The translations under genes and the position numbers were made by a program. The notes under the pieces were generated by a model. It had not been told where the DNA came from. It did no database searches and was given only the letters and a program-made list of their open reading frames with translations. This document shows, piece after piece, positions 36,657 to 44,144 of a stretch of 64,000 nt of DNA (the first letter of the stretch is position 1; each line of letters begins with the position of its first letter). The stretch is from Flavobacteriales bacterium (GTDB lineage: Bacteria > Bacteroidota > Bacteroidia > NS11-12g > UBA9320): positions 1 to 64,000 of the forward strand of contig JACJZW010000001.1 of NCBI GenBank assembly GCA_020635355.1, written 5' to 3'.

Positions 36657-39050
36657 TTATTGAAGAAAGAGACGAACAACCTGTTGGGTGTGCCCATCCA
36701 TCAGTTCCAGTACGTACCAGCCAGATTCCAGATCTGAAAGGTCTAACTGAGTGGGTAGGAATTGGTTGATGATCCATTGTCGGCCGGAAAGATCGCTCAA
36801 ATTGAAATGCACGCCTTCCAAGGTACCGTTAAAATGAACCACGCCTGAAGTTGGGTTTGGGAATAACCGAATCCCGGTGGATTGGAGGGTATTCGCCGAT
36901 GTGTTTCGGTTGATTGTAATGATGATCTCATCGCTTGATGCACAGTTGTGTTCGTCTCGTGCCGTGAGGGAAAAGGTGAAGATGCCTTCGCCGAGCTCTC
37001 GACCGTTTACGGTGATTTCCTCCGAAGTGGAATCTGTACTCCATTGATGATCTGTAAAACCGCTAGGCGATTTGATGGTGAGGCTTTGATTGTGGAGGAT
37101 GGTGGTGTCATTGGGTAGATTGAGTTTTCGGGGTGTGTGAACGGTAAGCATGGCCTCATCCGTTGTTCTGGAAAGTCCGCACTCGTTGGTGTAAGTCACC
37201 CGAAAGCGGGCGCCGTTGTCGGTTGTTTTGGCGGATTGCACGGTATGTTCCGTTCCCGTTGCACCGGTGGCCAACCAGTTGGATCCGTTCCATCGTTCCC
37301 ACACAGCACTCAAGCCTAATGATCGTGCCTTTGCCGAGAAGGTGAGGTCATCACCGAGGCATCCTTGTATATCCTTCAGCGTATCGTCCCAATCAATCCG
37401 GTTTCCAACGCCCTGGATTTCGTAGGCTCCAATGTCCGACGCATTGCCGTAGATGCGTCTATCACCATTTTTGTCATGACCGATTGCTTTAAGAATATCC
37501 GGAACCGTTTGGTTGAAATACCACATGGGTATGGGATCGGCATAGCCCTGATCATAGCCTACTGACGTACCTGAACACGTGGATGAAAGTCGAAAATCTT
37601 GGAGGGTTGGATTTATAAAGTCGGGCTCCTGGGTCAGACTATTCGTGAAGGTGTCTGTGAAAACATATGTTGGATCACGGTCTTTGTTTATTGAACTCGT
37701 GCCATTTTCAACAATGCAATTGTAAAACCTAGGTTGAAGATTATTCCCCCAAAGAGTTAAATTTACTTTACGTCCGGATAGATTCGTATTCCCCCAAAAA
37801 ATACAATTGTAAAGCTCAATTGATCCGTTCCCTGTTGTTCTTATAGCTCCTGAGGTTGAATCAATTCTGGGCTCATCATACGGGTCTTTAATAGTCCGTT
37901 TATTATTAATAAAGTTGGTGTTGACCAAAATGGTTTTCGAGGCAGTATTCAATGCCTCCTGATTGTTTATGAATAGACAGTTTACAAATCGTCCATATGA
38001 TGAAGTGCCTGGAAGATAAACACCATGCATATTGTTTTCGAAAACACAACCATCAAAAAGTGGAGCATCATCAATGGAATAAACGCTAGTGATATTATCC
38101 GTTTTGTTTCTGAATGTACAATTTCGAAAAACAGTTCGGCGAGCGTCATAGACTTTCACATCCCCTCCATCAATGCACTTGCCTCGGCTTTGATCAAACA
38201 AGCAATTTTCAATCAATTGCTCGTTCCCTCCTCTTAATACCAGTGCCGCACATCCATTTCTTGTCCAAGTACAATTTGTTATGGGTATTGTACCCAAGTT
38301 GAAATTCATCGATATGTTGTTATCGACAAAGTGGTTGTTATCAAATTTCTGCCCGTTTGAATTCGACAGATCACTACCTGTATGAAAATAGGCTTTTACT
38401 TGATTATCAATAAATCTACAATTAGTTACTTGTTTATAACTCCTGCTGAAATAACCAAAGGAGCCATTGCTATAAACCCCAAACGTGTCCACATTTCCTG
38501 TAAAGAGACAGCTATCGAGCTCAATCCACCCATCTTCAACTTCAAAGGTTTTCCAATTTTTATAAAAGATACAATTGCTAAACTTGAGAGAAGATGGCGT
38601 GTATCCGGCTATTAGGGTCTGTCTGTAAGTTCTTCCATTCGAATGTTCAACTGCATCAAAAAATGGGCTATTAATTATTTTACCCGGATATCCTATGTAT
38701 TCAAATCGGGTGTGTCGAAATTCACATGTATCCTGTTCCTTATTTTCCATAAAAAACAACCCATGCCACCCTAATAGACTGTCACTACAGGTGAATAGGT
38801 TGGGTTTGGTTTTAGTCCCAAGGCTGTTCAATGTTCCTTCAATGCGAACCAATTTGGCGGAGTCAAAATCAAGTGTAACCCCGGCCTCAATGGTCAAGGT
38901 GGAGTCCTTGGGCACCAGGATATCACCCATTACCTTGTACGGACTACCCGAGGCAGTGAGTGTTCCGCTCATGACACCGCCGGTAAGGGTGGTTTGAGAA
39001 AGGCAAAGTATCGGTAGGATAAGCAGGAGGAGAAGGAGAGTTCTATTCAT
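36657..39050 (-). CDS. Parallel beta-helix surface protein with T9SS sorting domain
   Basis: This 797-residue protein has a signal peptide (1-19, ending CLSQ). Residues ~20-500 form right-handed parallel beta-helix repeats, recognised by recurring N-C-x-F-x-x-N units (FSNCIFYKNW, VTNCRFIDNQ, FRNCTFRNK, FVNCLFINNQ). An Ig-like/PKD-like region follows, and then a C-terminal T9SS type A sorting domain (RLFPNPTSGVVHFNG ... DLESGWYVLELMDG). It is probably a surface adhesin or polysaccharide-binding protein. The middle of the gene (about 37650-38720) is clearly more AT-rich than its ends and its neighbours. It has its own -7 element at 39067. Confidence 0.82.
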   Translation of the reverse strand: MNRTLLLLLLILPILCLSQTTLTGGVMSGTLTASGSPYKVMGDILVPKDSTLTIEAGVTLDFDSAKLVRIEGTLNSLGTKTKPNLFTCSDSLLGWHGLFFMENKEQDTCEFRHTRFEYIGYPGKIINSPFFDAVEHSNGRTYRQTLIAGYTPSSLKFSNCIFYKNWKTFEVEDGWIELDSCLFTGNVDTFGVYSNGSFGYFSRSYKQVTNCRFIDNQVKAYFHTGSDLSNSNGQKFDNNHFVDNNISMNFNLGTIPITNCTWTRNGCAALVLRGGNEQLIENCLFDQSRGKCIDGGDVKVYDARRTVFRNCTFRNKTDNITSVYSIDDAPLFDGCVFENNMHGVYLPGTSSYGRFVNCLFINNQEALNTASKTILVNTNFINNKRTIKDPYDEPRIDSTSGAIRTTGNGSIELYNCIFWGNTNLSGRKVNLTLWGNNLQPRFYNCIVENGTSSINKDRDPTYVFTDTFTNSLTQEPDFINPTLQDFRLSSTCSGTSVGYDQGYADPIPMWYFNQTVPDILKAIGHDKNGDRRIYGNASDIGAYEIQGVGNRIDWDDTLKDIQGCLGDDLTFSAKARSLGLSAVWERWNGSNWLATGATGTEHTVQSAKTTDNGARFRVTYTNECGLSRTTDEAMLTVHTPRKLNLPNDTTILHNQSLTIKSPSGFTDHQWSTDSTSEEITVNGRELGEGIFTFSLTARDEHNCASSDEIIITINRNTSANTLQSTGIRLFPNPTSGVVHFNGTLEGVHFNLSDLSGRQWIINQFLPTQLDLSDLESGWYVLELMDGHTQQVVRLFLQ

Positions 39051-39066
39051 GAGATGGGTTGGTGAT

Positions 39067-39074
39067 CAAAAATA
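39067..39074 (-). promoter_or_regulatory. -7 promoter element TATTTTTG for the beta-helix gene
   Basis: This is an exact TAnnTTTG match on the minus strand, 16 nt upstream of the ATG at 39050. Confidence 0.5.
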
Positions 39075-39123
39075 GTTCACGGAAACGGAAGTAACTATGG
39101 AACGAATAGGGAATAACGGGATT

Positions 39124-39231
39124 TGAGTTCAGAGTTTTGAGTTCAGTGGTTCAGAGGTTCAGATGTTCAGGGGATTCCTTCGTACTTCGTCATTCGTAAT
39201 CCGTACTCATGATTGGTTCATAATGTTCCTC
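39124..39231. repeat. Short-repeat cluster
   Basis: GAGTTCAGAGTTTTGAGTTCAG, GGTTCAGAGGTTCAGATGTTCAG and repeated CGTACTTCGTCATTCGTAAT / CCGTACTC units immediately precede the split third copy of the long repeat. They are the same units as at 36.3 kb. Confidence 0.6.
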
Positions 39232-39277
39232 CGTACTCGAGCCTCAATTTGCTCTTGCTCATGATCTAACCGCAAAG
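39232..39277. repeat. Dispersed repeat, copy 3, left part (interrupted by IS110)
   Basis: The sequence from CGTACTCGAGCCTCAATTTG to GATCTAACCGCAAAG matches copies 1 and 2 and stops exactly where the IS110 element begins. The continuation of the repeat is found at 40541. Confidence 0.8.
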
Positions 39278-39311
39278 ATTTCTATGGTAATAAACAAGTG
39301 TTTTTCACATC

Positions 39312-40316
39312 CTATCTAATAGGATTTGGTATTTCTTCAAGGTATGGTGTTTGTCTTTGGATCACAACAAAAATTCGGTGCACTAGTTTGTTTCGAATCG
39401 CGTTCAGTACACTCATCTTGTTTTTTCCTTCGGCTACCTTTCTCAGGTAATAAACTCTTAATTCTTTGTTAAATCTGATGGCACTCATTGCTGCAGTGTG
39501 AAGCAACTTTTTAAGCACCATATTAGCCATTTTCGATATGCGTGGCTTCTTGACAACGGTACCTGATTCGTTTGAAAAGGGTACGACACCGGCATAGCAA
39601 GCCAGGTGTTTAGCACTTGTGAATGACCTAAAGTTTTCAGTATAAATCACGAACTGAATGGCAGTCTGTATCCCTATCCCATTGATGGAAGTCATTAGCT
39701 CCACATTCTTCTGAACCTGAGAATCAGCTTCAATTAGCTCTTTCAATCGCTTATCTGATTCCTCAATGCTCTGAATCAATGTTTTTAGCACTTTGCGATA
39801 CCCATTGTGAAGGAGTTTGTATGCCTCAGGATCATGGCTCTTTGCCTCTTTCAACTGGTTTTTAAGAGCAACTTTCTGAGCCAACAGGCTCTCTCTAACC
39901 TTGTGCTCTTGTCGAAGCTTCATGATGAGTTCGGATGCCTCTTGATGGGCGATTGCTCGATCGTGGTACCGAACTGAATATTCAGCAATTCTCCAAGCGT
40001 CAAGCTTATCATTCTTACCCCTTAATTCAGAACTGGCCCGTTTAATCTTAACAGGATGTTCCACCCACAGTAAAACACCTAATTCCGAACAAACCCGTTC
40101 CAGAGGTCTATTGTAAATACCAGTATCCTCGCAACATACCATCATTTCTTCAAAGCGGATCTCTAACTGTTTAGCCAACTGCTTCAAGGCTGTTCTTAGC
40201 TTAACATCCTTATTGGTAATCTCGCGATGAAGTAAATACTCAAGCTTGCTGTTTACAACGACGTAATCCACTTTGGACTTGGAGATGTCAACTCCAACGA
40301 AGTAACTTTGATCCAT
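39312..40316 (-). CDS. IS110-family recombinase (DEDD transposase)
   Basis: This 334-residue protein is intact and uninterrupted. The N-terminal RuvC-like DEDD domain has Asp10 (VGVDISKSK), Glu63 (CCEDTGIYN), Asp103 and Asp106 (KNDKLDAWRIAEY). A coiled-coil linker spans residues ~125-200. The C-terminal Transposase_20 domain has INGIGIQTAIQ, YAGVVPFSNESGT with the probable nucleophilic Ser251, and the KMANMVLKKLLHTAAMSA helix. This arrangement and spacing match IS621-type enzymes, which recombine DNA using a structured guide (bridge) RNA. Upstream lies a non-coding segment that folds as expected for that RNA. An unusually good AAGGAGG lies about 20 nt before the ATG. Confidence 0.95.
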   Translation of the reverse strand: MDQSYFVGVDISKSKVDYVVVNSKLEYLLHREITNKDVKLRTALKQLAKQLEIRFEEMMVCCEDTGIYNRPLERVCSELGVLLWVEHPVKIKRASSELRGKNDKLDAWRIAEYSVRYHDRAIAHQEASELIMKLRQEHKVRESLLAQKVALKNQLKEAKSHDPEAYKLLHNGYRKVLKTLIQSIEESDKRLKELIEADSQVQKNVELMTSINGIGIQTAIQFVIYTENFRSFTSAKHLACYAGVVPFSNESGTVVKKPRISKMANMVLKKLLHTAAMSAIRFNKELRVYYLRKVAEGKNKMSVLNAIRNKLVHRIFVVIQRQTPYLEEIPNPIR

Positions 40317-40339
40317 ACATATTATTTATAATTCAACCT

Positions 40340-40488
40340 CCTTGAATGTGCATTCTCCGAGCCCTTAATAATGGGACTGAATCCTAAATTTCTATTTGGA
40401 GCTTTCACATAAGGAACAAGGGTCAAAATCTTTGCATAGGTCATTAACCTTTGACGCCAGCTGATTCCCCTTGCTCCTAAGGAGGTTT
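40340..40488 (-). ncRNA. Putative IS110 bridge RNA with target and donor loops
   Basis: The minus strand folds into two similar stem-loops. Loop 1: an 11-bp stem (AGGAGCAAGGG 40478-40468 with CCCTTGTTCCT 40422-40412, one G-U) encloses an internal loop capped by a GGT/ACC hairpin. Its 5' side holds TGGCGTC (40459-40453) and its 3' side holds TGCAAAG (40436-40430). These pair with the target TGGCGCC-CT-TTGCG reconstructed from the insertion flanks over all 14 nt, allowing two G-U pairs. Loop 2: stem AGCTC/GGGCT (40403-40399 / 40364-40360), a GGA/TCC cap, and a 5' side with ATAGAAAT (40395-40388), identical to the element's end next to the CT core. The right donor guide fits only in part. The fold is by eye, and the ends are approximate. 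Confidence 0.75.
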
Positions 40489-40493
40489 TTGTT

Positions 40494-40501
40494 CAAATGT
40501 A
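40494..40501 (-). promoter_or_regulatory. -7 promoter element TACATTTG for the bridge RNA
   Basis: This is an exact TAnnTTTG match on the minus strand with a TTG 17 nt upstream of it, placed inside the element's left end. Transcription should start near 40488, just before the first stem-loop. Confidence 0.5.
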
Positions 40502-40540
40502 GTTTTTACACTACTCAACAAATTCCACTTTTCAAACTAA

Positions 40541-40690
40541 AGGGCGCCAAGCACGCCAAGGCATCGCAATGGATGGTGAATGAGTAGCGAGACTGAAATT
40601 CCGAATCCCGCATCCTGCCTACACAGGGTTTCGGCAGGCAAGCCCGAATCCCGAATTCCGCATCCGAAAATCCGTCCTCCGTACTCAAGA
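40541..40690. repeat. Dispersed repeat, copy 3, right part, with palindrome
   Basis: GGGCGCCAAGCACGCCAAGG through GATGGTGAATGAGTAGCGAG continues the repeat broken at 39277. It runs on into CCGAATCCCG units and a TCCGTCCTCCGTACTC linker as in copy 2. A small hairpin, CCTGCC/GGCAGG with a 13-nt loop (40614-40639), is embedded. Together with the IS non-coding end, this fills the gene-free space 40317-40696. Confidence 0.75.
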
Positions 40691-40696
40691 ATCGTG

Positions 40697-41299
40697 TTAA
40701 TCCGAAATCGTATACATCACACTAACCGAGGAAGAAGAGTCAAAATCAATCTGATCGGTTTGTCCGGGAATCACTTCCAACCGGTAGATCAACTGATGTC
40801 CTGTGCCCACACCTTTTCCGGTATAGGTGGTTTGGATGTTTTCAATGATGGCGTTATCTGCTGAGGTAAGGGTCACATAACCCGTAGGTGTTCCCAACGA
40901 TGACGCCTGGGCGCCCGTTCCGTTTCCGGCAGCTAATCGGAGTCGGAAACCACTTGGAATCTGTCCATTGGATATACGTGCGTAGATTTTTCGTTGCGGA
41001 TGACTGGTGCTGCTGCGCAGGTGCGAATAGTTTAACCATAGGGAACTATCGGCATCAGCCAAATCCGAGAAATTTGCACCGGCTTCTGTTGGGGCAGGCG
41101 GTGCCAGGGAAATATCTGTCCCGGAAACCCCGCGAACAGCTACTAAGGCAACTTCAGGAATGGATATATTAATGGCATGCTCGGCCGACTGATCGTCTAC
41201 CGATGAACCGGAGTTTTGCGCGAAAACCGGTGTGGTTAGTATGAAACCGATCGCCAAAGTGGTTAAAAGCGACCGAAGGGAACTACACATGAAATGCAA
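40697..41299 (-). CDS. Secreted protein of unknown function
   Basis: This 200-residue protein has a signal peptide (ending TPVFAQ). The mature part is rich in Ser, Thr, Gly and Ala, with an immunoglobulin-like or fimbrial-like beta pattern (SLWLNYSHLRSSTSHPQRKIYARISN; a terminal strand SSVSVMYTISD). It contains no cysteines after the signal peptide and no sorting domain. A second ATG lies 9 nt inside (41290). TACATTCG, one mismatch from the -7 consensus, is about 20 nt upstream. It may be a surface or pilus-like subunit, but I do not recognise the family. Confidence 0.65.
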   Translation of the reverse strand: MHFMCSSLRSLLTTLAIGFILTTPVFAQNSGSSVDDQSAEHAINISIPEVALVAVRGVSGTDISLAPPAPTEAGANFSDLADADSSLWLNYSHLRSSTSHPQRKIYARISNGQIPSGFRLRLAAGNGTGAQASSLGTPTGYVTLTSADNAIIENIQTTYTGKGVGTGHQLIYRLEVIPGQTDQIDFDSSSSVSVMYTISD

Positions 41300-41395
41300 C
41301 TAATCGTTACGAATGTAGCCTTCAACATCCACAATTCCAAAAAAGAGATGACACGGCTTCAAATCGGATCCTTCCATCCTCCATAAGCGGTTGCT

Positions 41396-41403
41396 TATTT
41401 TTG
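41396..41403 (+). promoter_or_regulatory. -7 promoter element TATTTTTG, 5 nt from the start codon
   Basis: This is an exact TAnnTTTG match, separated from the ATG at 41409 by AACGT only. It favours that start over an in-frame TTG at 41391. Confidence 0.5.
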
Positions 41404-41408
41404 AACGT

Positions 41409-43196
41409 ATGAGACGCTTCCTCTTTCCTTGTTTGCTGATGCTTTCATCAACCGTTTGGTCGCAAACCAATATCCGGATGACCAATCCCCTAATGGAGAA
41501 TATCGTAAAGGGCTATTACAATCCGGCAAGCTATCAGGGATCGGCATTGAGCGGCCATCATCATGACATCATTTGCGGACTGAATCAACAAGTTTCTGCC
41601 GATTCACTTCATCACTACCTCGTTGAATTGGATCAATTTCATACCCGGCATACCTACTCGGATACTGTGTCGGATGAAACGGGCATTGGCGCTGCACGCA
41701 GATGGGCATTGAAACGAATGGAGCAGATCCGTTCAGAGCGCGCCAACCGACTTTCAATAGGCTACCTCGAGTTTGATTATCCCGGAGGTTTATGTGGAGA
41801 TGGCCGTAAATGGAAGAATGTGTTGGCGGTTTTACCGGGTACCGATACGGCTAATCATCAACTAGTCATCATTGAGGCCCACCTCGATACCCGTTGTGAA
41901 GATCCGTGTGACATCAACTGCCTGGCAGCAGGAATGGAGGATAATGGATCGGGAAGTGCCCTCGTTTTGGAACTCACGCGTGTCCTCAGCCGGTATAAGT
42001 TTACTCATACCCTCGTATTCATGCTCACGATAGGTGAAGAACAAGGATTATACGGAGCCAAGGCGATGGCGAAGTATTGCAAAGACAACAACATTGCTGT
42101 GAAGGCGGTGCTCAATAACGATGTGGTTGGCGGCATCCGTTGTGGTGAAACATCATCGCCTCCGGGATGTGATGGAGAGGGAACTATTGACAGCACCCAG
42201 CTCCGGATTTTTTCCGATGGTAGCTTTACTGCACCCCATCGATCCCTGGCAAGAAGTATCAACTTGTTTTATCAGGAGAAATTAACGGATGTGGTGCAGG
42301 TTCCCATGACGGTGTCGGTGATGGATCAGGAAGACCGCACCGGCCGGGGAGGAGACCACATTCCGTTTAGACAGGAGGGCTATCCGAGTATTCGGTTTAC
42401 CGCAGCCAATGAACATGGGGATGCGCATCCGGACAATGATTATCAAGACCGACAACATTCCGTGCGGGATGTGTTGGGTGTGGATCACGATGGTGATGGA
42501 ACGTTGGATGAATTCTATGTTGATTTTAATTATCTGGCGAGAAACACGGTGATCAATGGAATGGCGGCTACCCTGTTGGCATCAGGGCCAGCAACCCCGG
42601 AATTTGAGCTGCTGGATGAACCGGCCGGTTTACGGGTAAATATAACCGGAAATTTCGCCGCCAATTACCGGGTTGGTGTGCGGAGTTTGCAAGCCACCAA
42701 TGCGTTTGATGCGATTTACAGAAGTACATCAACATCTATGGTAGTTCCCGGCTTATCGGCCAATCAATTCTACCGGATATCGGTGGCTGCGGTGGATGAT
42801 AACGGTGTAATGAGTCCGTTTTCAGGAGAGATTCTCAAGAAAAACCAGGCCGCAACCACTACAGCAACCCAAGATCCCCTTGATCTTAAGTTGGATTGTT
42901 CCATCAGTGGTGTTCCGATACTCTTGAAGGGAAATGAATTTGAGTTGAGTTGTCGGCCCAATCCGGGGCCGGGCTATACCACCATTGTGATCAGGACATC
43001 CTCCCATCTAGCAGCCTCACCGGCCACCATTCGGATTACCGATGTGTTGGGTAAGGTTGTTCGCGAAATACCGTTTGAGCTGCAACCGGGCAAGGTGAAC
43101 CATACCTTTGATGTCAAACTCGATACCGGGAATTATTTCTATTCACTAGTTAAAAAGGGAGAGGTATTGGACACCAAGTCGTTGGTGATACACTAG
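41409..43196 (+). CDS. Secreted M28-family metallopeptidase with T9SS tail
   Basis: This 595-residue protein has a signal peptide ending STVWSQ. The M28 aminopeptidase domain spans residues ~60-390: the zinc ligands include His and Asp in IEAHLDTR and MEDNGSGSA, the catalytic/ligand glutamates are in TIGEEQGLYGA, and the last histidine is probably near the DHIPFRQEGYPSIRF segment. A fibronectin-III-like domain follows (GPATPEFELLDEPAGLRV ...), and then a T9SS C-terminal domain ending YFYSLVKKGEVLDTKSLVIH. It is predicted to degrade peptides outside the cell. Its stop codon shares the palindrome CTAG with the convergent clpS stop. Confidence 0.88.
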   Translation: MRRFLFPCLLMLSSTVWSQTNIRMTNPLMENIVKGYYNPASYQGSALSGHHHDIICGLNQQVSADSLHHYLVELDQFHTRHTYSDTVSDETGIGAARRWALKRMEQIRSERANRLSIGYLEFDYPGGLCGDGRKWKNVLAVLPGTDTANHQLVIIEAHLDTRCEDPCDINCLAAGMEDNGSGSALVLELTRVLSRYKFTHTLVFMLTIGEEQGLYGAKAMAKYCKDNNIAVKAVLNNDVVGGIRCGETSSPPGCDGEGTIDSTQLRIFSDGSFTAPHRSLARSINLFYQEKLTDVVQVPMTVSVMDQEDRTGRGGDHIPFRQEGYPSIRFTAANEHGDAHPDNDYQDRQHSVRDVLGVDHDGDGTLDEFYVDFNYLARNTVINGMAATLLASGPATPEFELLDEPAGLRVNITGNFAANYRVGVRSLQATNAFDAIYRSTSTSMVVPGLSANQFYRISVAAVDDNGVMSPFSGEILKKNQAATTTATQDPLDLKLDCSISGVPILLKGNEFELSCRPNPGPGYTTIVIRTSSHLAASPATIRITDVLGKVVREIPFELQPGKVNHTFDVKLDTGNYFYSLVKKGEVLDTKSLVIH

Positions 43197-43507
43197 GCTT
43201 CTTCCAGCTTGGCCTGAAGACCTTTGTCGCATAAGGCCATTACAATGGGTTCCAATTGATCGGAACCGCCGTGTTTTACGGCACACTTGCCTTTGAAGTG
43301 AATTAAGATGGAGCACTGCTCGGCTTGCTCCTCCGTGTGATCGCAATACTGAACCAAACAATGAATGACGTGATCAAAGGTGTTTATGTCGTCATTGTAC
43401 ACCACCACAGCCCATCCGCCTAAAACATCTTCAAGCAGTTCGGTTACCTTTTCTTCAAACGGGGCTCCCTCGTAATCCCGGGGAGTTGGTTTGTTATCCA
43501 TGCTCAT
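43193..43507 (-). CDS. clpS: ATP-dependent Clp protease adaptor
   Basis: This 104-residue protein is the N-end-rule adaptor that delivers substrates to ClpAP/ClpCP. WAVVVYNDDINTFDHVI is the ClpS signature and includes residues of the N-degron pocket. AEQCSILIHFKGKCAVKHG covers the Clp-binding helix and strand. The ATG at 43507 (or 43501) was preferred because the upstream extension runs through plsY. It overlaps plsY by 14 nt and ends a four-gene overlapping operon. Confidence 0.93.
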   Translation of the reverse strand: MSMDNKPTPRDYEGAPFEEKVTELLEDVLGGWAVVVYNDDINTFDHVIHCLVQYCDHTEEQAEQCSILIHFKGKCAVKHGGSDQLEPIVMALCDKGLQAKLEEA

Positions 43508-44144
43508 GAACCTGATCGTTCTTTCGTTTAAACAGGTAGATTTTTTTCTCTGTTCCGTTAATGATCCGGGCAATGTTGGTCCGATGGGTGTACATCACGA
43601 GGATGGAAACCATCAGCCCAAAGATCAGCAAAACCGGTTCGGAATAGCCGAAAATCAACCATACAAATATAGAGAATGACATGGCAGCGGTAATGGATCC
43701 AGCCGAGACCATGTTGGTGAGGAGTTGCACAATGAGAAAGACGGCCAACACACCCAGGGCCAAATAACCGTGCAGCGCGATCACCATTCCCAACAGCGTT
43801 GCAATTCCTTTACCTCCTTTGAATCCGGCAAAGACGGGATAAATGTGACCAAAAACCGCCACCAAACCCAGGGTTAGCTTCAAATTCATCAACCGTTCGA
43901 ACACACCATAATCATCTACTAAAAAGGCGAGATTAACCGCTGTCAATCCTTTAATGATATCCATGGCCAGCACCAATGTCCCTGATTTTTTGCCCAGCAC
44001 CCGGAAGGTATTGGTTGCACCGGCACTGTTTGAACCATGTTCGCGAATGTCGATCCCATGAAAGGCTTTGCCCACCAATACCGCAGAAGGTATTGACCCG
44101 AGCAGGTATGCGCCAATGATGATACCGATGAGTTCCAGGGTCAT
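43494..44144 (-). CDS. plsY: Acyl-phosphate glycerol-3-phosphate acyltransferase
   Basis: This 216-residue polytopic inner-membrane enzyme makes lysophosphatidic acid, the first step of phospholipid synthesis, from acyl-phosphate and glycerol-3-phosphate. The family's three cytoplasmic loop motifs are visible: GSIPSAVLVGK, GSNSAGATNTFRVLGKKSG and FKGGKGIATLLG. It overlaps the end of the upstream large envelope gene by 4 bases and clpS downstream by 14. Confidence 0.95.
   Translation of the reverse strand: MTLELIGIIIGAYLLGSIPSAVLVGKAFHGIDIREHGSNSAGATNTFRVLGKKSGTLVLAMDIIKGLTAVNLAFLVDDYGVFERLMNLKLTLGLVAVFGHIYPVFAGFKGGKGIATLLGMVIALHGYLALGVLAVFLIVQLLTNMVSAGSITAAMSFSIFVWLIFGYSEPVLLIFGLMVSILVMYTHRTNIARIINGTEKKIYLFKRKNDQVHEHG

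Larger units (their letters stand above)
39278..40542 (-). mobile_element. IS110-family insertion sequence (1265 bp)
   Basis: Boundaries were set by comparing the flanks with intact copies of the host repeat at 36.4-36.6 kb: the repeat is broken after CCGCAAAG and resumes at AAAGGGCGCC. Read on the minus strand, the left junction is GGCGCC-CT-TTAGTT and the right junction is AGAAAT-CT-TTGCGG, so a CT core dinucleotide is kept at both ends, as in IS621. There are no terminal inverted repeats. One gene (39312-40316) leaves 34 nt at its 3' side and ~226 nt of non-coding DNA at its 5' side, the layout of the IS110 group in which the 5' non-coding end encodes the bridge RNA. Confidence 0.9.

Noticed and set aside
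39278..40542. Terminal inverted repeats or target-site duplication of the IS
   Set aside because: None is visible; the shared AAAG at the junctions is explained by the retained CT core, as expected for IS110.
40614..40639. Rho-independent terminator
   Set aside because: The CCTGCC/GGCAGG hairpin has no T-run on either side.
43193..43573. Longer ClpS starting at 43573
   Set aside because: The additional residues are encoded over the 3' end of plsY and do not resemble ClpS; the ATG at 43507 gives the usual length.
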